From Chromobacterium aquaticum (lineage in GTDB: Bacteria > Pseudomonadota > Gammaproteobacteria > Burkholderiales > Chromobacteriaceae), in contig NZ_JAJOHW010000127.1 in NCBI RefSeq assembly GCF_021129195.1, positions 1-36,157 of the forward strand: DNA of 36,157 nt. Reading direction: 5' to 3'. A program made the translations under genes and the position numbers. This document shows positions 30,589-36,157 of the stretch, piece by piece (position 1 is the stretch's first letter; every line of letters begins with the position of its first letter). The notes under the pieces are model-generated. The model made no database searches and was not told the DNA's origin. It saw only the letters and a program-made list of their open reading frames with translations.

Positions 30589-32640
30589 ATGAGCGAAAAC
30601 ATTGATTCCCCCAGCCTGGAACAGGCGCTGCGCCAGATCGGCCAATCCCCTTCCCCGCTGGACGCGCTGTCCGCGCTATTGCAATGCCTGCGTCCCGACG
30701 ACGCCGACAAGCCGCAGCAGGCGGTGGTCAATCTGCAGGCGCTGTCCTATCTGCTGGAGCACAGCGCCGACGACCGCGCGGCCCTGCGCAAGGCCTTGCT
30801 GCAGCTGCTGACCGAAACCCGGCAGATCCCGCTGTACACCGAATGCGGCATCCTGGCCAACGAAGGCTTCGGCTCCACCTTGCTGCGCCGCGTCGGCGAA
30901 CGCATCCTGCCCATGCCCTACAAGGCGGACTCGCTGCAGGACCGCTTCAGCCGGCTGTTCAGCTGGAAGCAGGATTATGTGTGGCTGGCGACGATACCCG
31001 ACGCCACCTGGCACGCCTTGTGGCGGGCGATGGCCTGGCAGGAGAACGACAACGCCGATGGCTGGCAGCAGACTCGGCTGCAATTGCTGGAATCGGTGCA
31101 AGTGCTGTCCGCCCAGATCACCGCCATTGGCCTGGAGCCGGAGCTGGTGCGCATCAACCCGGACATCGAGCGCTTCGAATCGCCGTTTCTCAATCTGAAC
31201 GCCGAGGTGCAGCGCTATGTCGACGGCTACCGCCGCGACCTGATCGAGGGTCTGGAGCGCGCGGAAGACGACAAGCATGTGCAGGTGCTGCTGGACCAGT
31301 GCGAGAACATACTCAACAAGGTGCGCAAGAACGCGCGCCGCTTCGGCATCTCGGTCAACCTCACCTATCACGGCCTGCGGCTGGCGCAAAGCATTGCCCG
31401 CATCCGCGCGCTGCTGGCGATACTTGACCCGGAACACGATCCGGCCACCCAGCCCCATTTGTTCCAGCTCATCGTCACCTTCGCGCGCGCGGAAAACCGC
31501 AAATACAGCCTGCGCGATCTGTTCAAGTCCAATGTGGAACTGCTGGCGCTGCAAGTCACCGAGCACGCCGGCCGCCACGGCGAACACTATATCGCCGAGA
31601 GCCGCCAGGAATGGACCGGCATGGCCAAGGCGGCGATGGGCGCCGGCCTGATCGTCGGCTTCATGGCATTGATCAAGCTGATGCTCAGCCGCGGCCACCT
31701 GCCGCCGCTGTGGGAAGGCATCTCCTTCGGTCTCAACTACGCGCTGGGCTTCATCATCGTGCAGATCCTGCACCTGACCATAGCCACCAAGCAGCCGGCG
31801 ATGACCGCCGCGCGCATCGCCGCGGTGCTGCACGAGAACCACGGCCACAAGAAACAGCTGGAAGACCTGGCCGATCTGGTGGTCAAGGTGATGCGCACCC
31901 AGTTCGTCGCCATCCTCGGCAATGTGCTGCTGGCCATTCCCACCGCCGGCCTGATCGCCTTCGCCTGGCAGGCAGCCTTCGGCGCGCCGGTGGTGGACGT
32001 GGCCAAGGCGCAGCGCCTGATGCACGATATCGACCCCATCCACAGCCTGGCGCTGCCGCACGCCGCCATCGCCGGGGTGTTCCTGTTCCTGTCCGGCCTG
32101 ATCGCCGGCTATTACGACAATAAGGCGATCTACCGCCGCATTCCGGAACGCATTTCCTCCCACCCCGGCCTCAAGCGCCTGCTGGGCGAGCACCGCGCCT
32201 GGAAACTGGGCAGCTATATCGAACACAATCTGGGCGCGCTGGCCGGCAACTTCTACTTCGGCATGTTCCTGGGCCTGACCGGCACCATAGGCTTCATCCT
32301 CGGCCTGCCCATCGACATCCGCCACATCACCTTCTCCGCCGCCAACCTGGCCTTCGCAACCGTGGCGCAGGACTTCCAGCTGCCTCTGGCCACGGTGCTG
32401 CTGGGCTGCGCCGGCGTGGCGCTGATCGGCCTGACCAACCTGGCGGTCAGCTTCTCGCTGGCGCTGTGGGTGGCGCTGCGTTCGCGCAAGCTGTCCGGCA
32501 GCCTGCTGTGGCCGCTGGTGCCGATGCTGTTCAAACGCTTCCTCGGCGCGCCGCTGTCCTTCTTCCTGCCGCCCAAGAGCCCGCCGCCGGAGAACGGCGG
32601 CGAAGCCGGCGATGCCGCCGAGGCCAAGCACGGCTCCTAG
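30589..32640 (+). CDS. Gcr-type 'site-specific recombinase' family membrane protein
   Basis: A 683-residue protein matching the family annotated as site-specific recombinase from gonococcal Gcr. Residues ~1-340 are soluble and helical (LYTECGILANEGFGSTLLRRVGERILP; ILNKVRKNARRFGISVNLTYHGLRL); the rest has several membrane helices (about 350-370, 380-400, 440-470, 495-515, 555-580, 600-640) with conserved NYALGFIIVQILHLTIATKQPAMTAA and IAGYYDNKAIYRRIPERI. No recombinase catalytic motif (Tyr or Ser type) is visible, and a polytopic membrane protein is an improbable recombinase, so the family name should be distrusted. The C-terminal tail is Pro/Gly-rich. The RBS is weak. Confidence 0.8.
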   Translation: MSENIDSPSLEQALRQIGQSPSPLDALSALLQCLRPDDADKPQQAVVNLQALSYLLEHSADDRAALRKALLQLLTETRQIPLYTECGILANEGFGSTLLRRVGERILPMPYKADSLQDRFSRLFSWKQDYVWLATIPDATWHALWRAMAWQENDNADGWQQTRLQLLESVQVLSAQITAIGLEPELVRINPDIERFESPFLNLNAEVQRYVDGYRRDLIEGLERAEDDKHVQVLLDQCENILNKVRKNARRFGISVNLTYHGLRLAQSIARIRALLAILDPEHDPATQPHLFQLIVTFARAENRKYSLRDLFKSNVELLALQVTEHAGRHGEHYIAESRQEWTGMAKAAMGAGLIVGFMALIKLMLSRGHLPPLWEGISFGLNYALGFIIVQILHLTIATKQPAMTAARIAAVLHENHGHKKQLEDLADLVVKVMRTQFVAILGNVLLAIPTAGLIAFAWQAAFGAPVVDVAKAQRLMHDIDPIHSLALPHAAIAGVFLFLSGLIAGYYDNKAIYRRIPERISSHPGLKRLLGEHRAWKLGSYIEHNLGALAGNFYFGMFLGLTGTIGFILGLPIDIRHITFSAANLAFATVAQDFQLPLATVLLGCAGVALIGLTNLAVSFSLALWVALRSRKLSGSLLWPLVPMLFKRFLGAPLSFFLPPKSPPPENGGEAGDAAEAKHGS

Positions 32641-32735
32641 CATCGAAGGAAAGCCTGGGCCGCGGCGGCGTCAACCCATGACCGCGGCCCGCGTTATGAC
32701 GGAAACCACACCGTCGGTGATTTCGCGCGCCGCGC

Positions 32736-32762
32736 TAAAGTCCTGACTGGAATGGTCGATAA
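32736..32762 (+). promoter_or_regulatory. Sigma28 (FliA) promoter of fliD
   Basis: TAAAGTCC (32736-32743), 11 bp, then GTCGATAA (32755-32762). The flagellar sigma28 consensus is TAAAGTTT-N11-GCCGATAA. It lies 172 bp before the fliD start. The rest of the 294-bp gap shows no gene. Confidence 0.8.
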
Positions 32763-32934
32763 GTATTCATCCGCGCGCCGCGCGCCGCCTTCTACAATGG
32801 AAGCTGCGGCGTCAGCCCGCGCCGGCCTGGCAGCCGGAAGCAGCACCGTGATGGACGCATTACGACAACAAGATTCTTGAATCTCTAGCATTGCAGCGCG
32901 CCCATGGCAGCGGATCGCGCGGGGAGAAGTCGTC

Positions 32935-34293
32935 ATGGCATCCATTACCACCAGCGTTGGACCGCTGGACGTTCAAAGCATCGTCAGCCAGCTGATGTCG
33001 GTCGAATCTCAGCCGCTGACGGAAAGCCAGAACCGGGTCAGCAACTATCAGTCCCAGCTCAGTTCCATCGGCCAGATCAGCTCGGCGCTGTCCGGCCTGC
33101 AGACCTCGGTCACCGCCATGGCCTCGGGCAGTTTCCTGCAGCAGTTCCAGGTCACCTCCACCGACAACACCATCGCCACCGCCAGCACCACCTCCGGCGG
33201 CGTGGCCGGCAATTACGCGCTCAACGTCACCCAGTTAGCGCAGCCGCGGCAATTGGTGTTCGACCAAACCTCCGGCGGCCAGGCCATCACCGACCAGAAC
33301 GCGGCGCTGGCCGGCGCGCCCAGCGCGCTGAGTTTCAACATCAACGGCACCACCAGCACCGTGCAACTGGGCCAGAACGGCTCCACCATCTCGCTGTCCT
33401 CCATCGCCGACAGCATCAATAGCGCCGGCATCGGCGTCAACGCCTCGGTGGTGCAGTACAACAACAACTACTCGCTGGTGCTGGCCTCATCGCAATCCGG
33501 CCCCGCCAACGCCTTCAGCATCACCGCCGGCGGCAGCGATAGCGGCACCACCTCCGGCAACACCCTGGCCGGCCTGGGCCAGAGCAGCTCCGCCGTCAGC
33601 GAGTCGGCGGCGGCCCAGGATGCCCACCTCACCGTCAATGGCGTCAACGTCTCCTCCAGCAGCAACACCCTGAGCAATGTGATCAACGGCGCCACCGTCA
33701 ATCTCAACAAGCTGGGCCAGGCGACGCTGAACATGAGCCAGAACACCGCCAACGTCACCTCGACGCTGCAAAGCTTCGTCAGCGCCTACAACCAAGTGAT
33801 CAGCTCCAGCAACTCCGCGCTTGGCGGCAGCATGAAGAACAATAGCGATGTGATCGGCCTGCAAGAACAGCTGGCCGGCCTGCTCAGCACGCCGGTGCCC
33901 GGCGTCAACGCCACCAGTTCTTACGCCTATCTGGCCCAGGTCGGCATCACCCAACAGGCGGACGGCACGCTGAAACTGGATTCCACCGCCTTCACCACCG
34001 CGCTGACCGCCAATCCCAGCGCCGTCGCCAATCTGTTCGGCAACGCGCAGAACAATGGCTACGCCAACACCTTCAATACCGCCATCAACAACCTGCTGGG
34101 ACCCAATGGCATGATCACCACCGACCAAGGCGACATCAACACCAAGATCAGCGACGAAACCAATCTCCAGTCCCAGCTCAACAACCAGCTGGCCAATGAG
34201 AAGAGTTCGCTGCTCAACCAGTACACCACGTTGAACAGCGAGTTGTCCGCCATGCAGCAGTCGACTTCCAGCCTGGCCAATCTGCTCGCCTAA
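32935..34293 (+). CDS. fliD: Flagellar filament cap protein FliD
   Basis: A 452-residue secreted cap protein (hook-associated protein 2) that helps flagellin assemble at the filament tip. FliD_N at ~10-105 (GPLDVQSIVSQLMSVESQPL, QISSALSGLQTSVTAM), a variable Ser/Thr/Asn/Gly-rich middle (~105-260), FliD_C at ~230-440 (LTVNGVNVSSSSNTLSNVINGATVNL; LGLDS-like ADGTLKLDSTAFTTALTANPSAVANLF) and terminal coiled coils (KISDETNLQSQLNNQLANEKSSLLNQYTTL). It carries no signal peptide, as expected for flagellar export. The start follows GGGGAG. No other flagellar gene is adjacent; a sigma28 promoter lies upstream. Confidence 0.93.
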   Translation: MASITTSVGPLDVQSIVSQLMSVESQPLTESQNRVSNYQSQLSSIGQISSALSGLQTSVTAMASGSFLQQFQVTSTDNTIATASTTSGGVAGNYALNVTQLAQPRQLVFDQTSGGQAITDQNAALAGAPSALSFNINGTTSTVQLGQNGSTISLSSIADSINSAGIGVNASVVQYNNNYSLVLASSQSGPANAFSITAGGSDSGTTSGNTLAGLGQSSSAVSESAAAQDAHLTVNGVNVSSSSNTLSNVINGATVNLNKLGQATLNMSQNTANVTSTLQSFVSAYNQVISSSNSALGGSMKNNSDVIGLQEQLAGLLSTPVPGVNATSSYAYLAQVGITQQADGTLKLDSTAFTTALTANPSAVANLFGNAQNNGYANTFNTAINNLLGPNGMITTDQGDINTKISDETNLQSQLNNQLANEKSSLLNQYTTLNSELSAMQQSTSSLANLLA

Positions 34294-34313
34294 AAACCCG
34301 TTCCAAGCCCTCC

Positions 34314-34345
34314 GCGGCGGCGGCGCTCGGCGTCGCCGCCGCGTT
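34314..34345 (+). terminator. Possible terminator of fliD
   Basis: GCGGCGGCG (34314-34322) and CGCCGCCGC (34334-34342) form a 9-bp stem followed only by GTTTG. A -10-like TATACT follows near 34350 and may belong to the next gene. Confidence 0.45.
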
Positions 34346-34422
34346 TGCCGTATACTGGCGCAACTCACGCAGCCCCGCGCTGTCGAACCCCGTTTGCACC
34401 GGCCTTTCCGGCCCCGGATTCA

Positions 34423-35511
34423 ATGACTGCCCGCATTCAATATTCTCGTCGTCAATTACTCCAGATGGGCGCGCTCAGCGCCGGCCTTGGCCTCTTGCAA
34501 GGATGTCGCACCATGGTTGATCAAACCCTTCCCGCTCCGACCGTTGCCGCCGGCAGCAGCCTCTACTTCACAGCCTGCTCCGGCCCGCTGCCGGACGCGC
34601 GCCAAAAACAGCTGGCGGTGGAACGGCTGCGCCAGGCCGGCTACCAGTTGGAAAACGTCCAGGCCCTGGACCGCCGCGAGCAGCGCTTCGCCGGCAGCGA
34701 CGCGCAAAGGCTGGCCGACCTCAACCAGCTGATCTCGCGCCGCCGCGCGCCGCAGCTGCTGGTGGCCGGCCGCGGCGGCTACGGCGCAACCCGCCTGCTG
34801 CCGCATATCGACTACGGCCGGCTGTGTCCGCTGCTGCGCGAATCCGGCAGCCAGCTGATAGGCTATAGCGATTTCACCGCCATCCAGCTGGCCCTGCTGG
34901 CCAAGGGCGGGCTGGGCAGCTTCGCCGGCCCCATGGTCAGCGACTTCGGCGCCAAACAAGCCAGCGCCTTCACCCTCAACGAATTCCTGACCACCACCAC
35001 CACCGCCAACCGCCAGCTGCGCGTCGACACGCCGCAACGACACAACGCCAGCGGCGAGGGCATTTTCTGGGGCGGCAACCTCAGCGTGCTCAGCAGCCTG
35101 GTCGGCACTCCCTACCTGCCGGACATCAAGGGCGGCCTGCTGTTCCTGGAGGATGTCGCCGAGCAACCCTATCGCATCGAGCGCATGCTGCAGCAGCTGC
35201 ATCAGGCCGGCGTGCTGGCCAAGCAACGCGCCATTTTCATCGGCGATTTCAATATGAACCGCCAGATCGACATCTACGATCCCGGCTACACCCTGGACGC
35301 GGTGCTGGCGGAAATCCGCCGCCTGACCGGCCTTCCGGTACTGACTGGCATTCCTTTTGGTCATGTCCACGACAAGACCACGCTGCCGCTGGGCTTCCCG
35401 GCCCGCTTCAGCGCGGACGGCGGCGGCCTGACGCTGCAGTTCTTCGACTACCCGGTAACGCCGGCCAATCCCCAGCAAAAAGAATTGCTTAGCGCCACCG
35501 CGCCGTTCTAA
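34423..35511 (+). CDS. LD-carboxypeptidase (S66), Tat-exported lipoprotein
   Basis: A 362-residue S66 peptidase that removes the terminal D-Ala from L,D bonds of wall peptides. The catalytic triad is S149 (GYSDFTAIQLAL), E243 (FLEDV) and H314 (FGHVHDK). The N-terminus differs from the cytoplasmic E. coli LdcA: SRRQLLQMGALSAGLGLLQGC has a twin-arginine start and a lipobox (LQGC, C28), predicting folded export by Tat and lipid attachment in the periplasm. The start at 34423 is the only one that gives this signal; the open frame reaches back to 34345. The Shine-Dalgarno is weak. Confidence 0.9.
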   Translation: MTARIQYSRRQLLQMGALSAGLGLLQGCRTMVDQTLPAPTVAAGSSLYFTACSGPLPDARQKQLAVERLRQAGYQLENVQALDRREQRFAGSDAQRLADLNQLISRRRAPQLLVAGRGGYGATRLLPHIDYGRLCPLLRESGSQLIGYSDFTAIQLALLAKGGLGSFAGPMVSDFGAKQASAFTLNEFLTTTTTANRQLRVDTPQRHNASGEGIFWGGNLSVLSSLVGTPYLPDIKGGLLFLEDVAEQPYRIERMLQQLHQAGVLAKQRAIFIGDFNMNRQIDIYDPGYTLDAVLAEIRRLTGLPVLTGIPFGHVHDKTTLPLGFPARFSADGGGLTLQFFDYPVTPANPQQKELLSATAPF

Positions 35512-35569
35512 GCCCGCGCTTGGCCGCCGCCGCCCGCGCGCGGCGCGCCTTGACGCTCCGGCGAGACTA

Positions 35570-35591
35570 GGGCAAGTTTTTCCGCTTGCCC
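35570..35591 (+). promoter_or_regulatory. Hairpin before the S9 peptidase gene
   Basis: GGGCAAG-TTTTTCCG-CTTGCCC is a perfect 7-bp stem 25 bp before the next start codon. With the T-run in the loop rather than after the stem, its role in termination is doubtful. Confidence 0.35.
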
Positions 35592-35615
35592 CTCATGCCC
35601 CGCCAGGAGCCCCGC

Positions 35616-36157
35616 ATGCCTCGTCGTTTTCCGCTGCTTGTCGGCGCGCCGCTACTCTTGGGCGCGCTCGCGCTGCCCGCCGCCGCCGGCTATCAAACCC
35701 CGCCCGCCGAACTGCAGGCGCTGGTGGACGCGCCGCGCCCGCCACTGCAAAGCCTGGGGCCCAAGCGCCAAACCCTGCTGCAGATCCAACGCCCCGGCCT
35801 GCCCGGCATCGCCGATGTCGCCCAGTCGGAACTCAAGTTGGCCGGCCTGCGCCTCAATCCGGCGATGCGCGCCGCCAGCCGCTTCGACTTCGGCAACGCG
35901 CTCAGCCTGCTGGACCTGAACCACGGCCGCAGCCGCGCGGTGCAAGGCCTGCCCGCCCACGCCCGTATCGCCGACAGCGCCTGGTCCGCCGACGAAAGCC
36001 GCGTCGCCTTCAGCCTGTGGGGCGCCAAGGGCGTGGAGCTCTGGCTGCTGGACGTGGCCAGCGCCCGCGCGCGCCGCCTGGGCGATTTCCACCTCAACGC
36101 CGCTACCGGGCCGGGCTTCGCCTGGCTAGGCCAACAATTGCTGGTCAAGCTGGTGCC
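35616..36157 (+). CDS. N-terminal part of an S9 (prolyl oligopeptidase) family protein, cut by the window end
   Basis: An open frame of 180 codons running off the right edge. A signal peptide (~1-23, LLVGAPLLLGALALPAAAG) follows AGGAG and ATG. The start of the mature part (YQTPPAELQALVDAPRPP) and the WSADESRVAFSLWGAKGVELWLLDVA beta-propeller-like repeats match secreted S9 peptidases. The catalytic hydrolase domain is outside the window, so activity cannot be judged. Confidence 0.7.
   Translation, partial: MPRRFPLLVGAPLLLGALALPAAAGYQTPPAELQALVDAPRPPLQSLGPKRQTLLQIQRPGLPGIADVAQSELKLAGLRLNPAMRAASRFDFGNALSLLDLNHGRSRAVQGLPAHARIADSAWSADESRVAFSLWGAKGVELWLLDVASARARRLGDFHLNAATGPGFAWLGQQLLVKLV

Noticed and set aside
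30676-32643. 655-codon open frame antisense to the Gcr-type gene
   Set aside because: Shadow frame; no domain, and it covers the conserved sense gene entirely.

Overview
The window is a high-GC, densely coded, purely chromosomal stretch from a betaproteobacterium. It is most likely Chromobacterium or a close relative in Neisseriales. The grounds are the Neisseria-like GyrA, the short FtsK, the rpfE-type gene next to recJ, the Gcr-type 'recombinase' family and the overall protein style; this is recognition by eye, not a search. No rRNA, tRNA, CRISPR array, prophage or complete insertion sequence was seen. A possible IS end lies at the left edge.

Layout. Positions 1-530 hold that possible IS end, a doubtful small membrane ORF and an inverted repeat. 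Positions 531-2862 hold an acetylpolyamine amidohydrolase divergent from an Lrp/AsnC regulator and a glutathione S-transferase. Positions 3012-8064 are the most interesting part: a sigma70-type promoter, then three small mutually similar ACT-like proteins and an MgtA-type Mg2+ P-type ATPase. Each of the four cistrons is preceded by its own short ORF with a Shine-Dalgarno sequence and an acidic, mostly proline-containing start. Two of these peptides share the core [DE][DE]PEPR[PS]CRP. They resemble the enterobacterial MgtL leader peptide, which senses low Mg2+ by destabilising the ribosome, and each is followed by a hairpin before the next ribosome-binding site. It looks like a serial, four-fold leader-peptide control system.

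Positions 8147-10638 hold a DUF2165 membrane protein, a CSS-EAL c-di-GMP phosphodiesterase and an MliC-type lysozyme inhibitor. On the minus strand, 15578-10773 reads gyrA, two PaaI-type thioesterases coupled by ATGA overlaps, then serC, with a three-arm switch-like RNA region before serC. Positions 20562-15714 (minus) read an rpfE-type gene, recJ, an AAA-type ATPase and rmuC. On the plus strand from 20670 come a leader ORF with an internal terminator, a MepM-like M23 endopeptidase, anmK, ftsK, hemH and a lipoprotein branched-chain amino-acid binding protein. On the minus strand, 30361-28413 holds a TetR regulator, a DUF4442 thioesterase and a dienoyl-CoA isomerase, probably a fatty-acid degradation unit with its own operator. 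Last come a Gcr-type membrane protein, an isolated fliD with a sigma28 promoter, a Tat-exported lipoprotein LD-carboxypeptidase and the start of an S9 peptidase.

Functional themes are Mg2+ homeostasis, cell-wall turnover and protection (MepM, AnmK, LD-carboxypeptidase, MliC), DNA topology, repair and segregation (GyrA, RecJ, RmuC, FtsK), and acyl-CoA metabolism.
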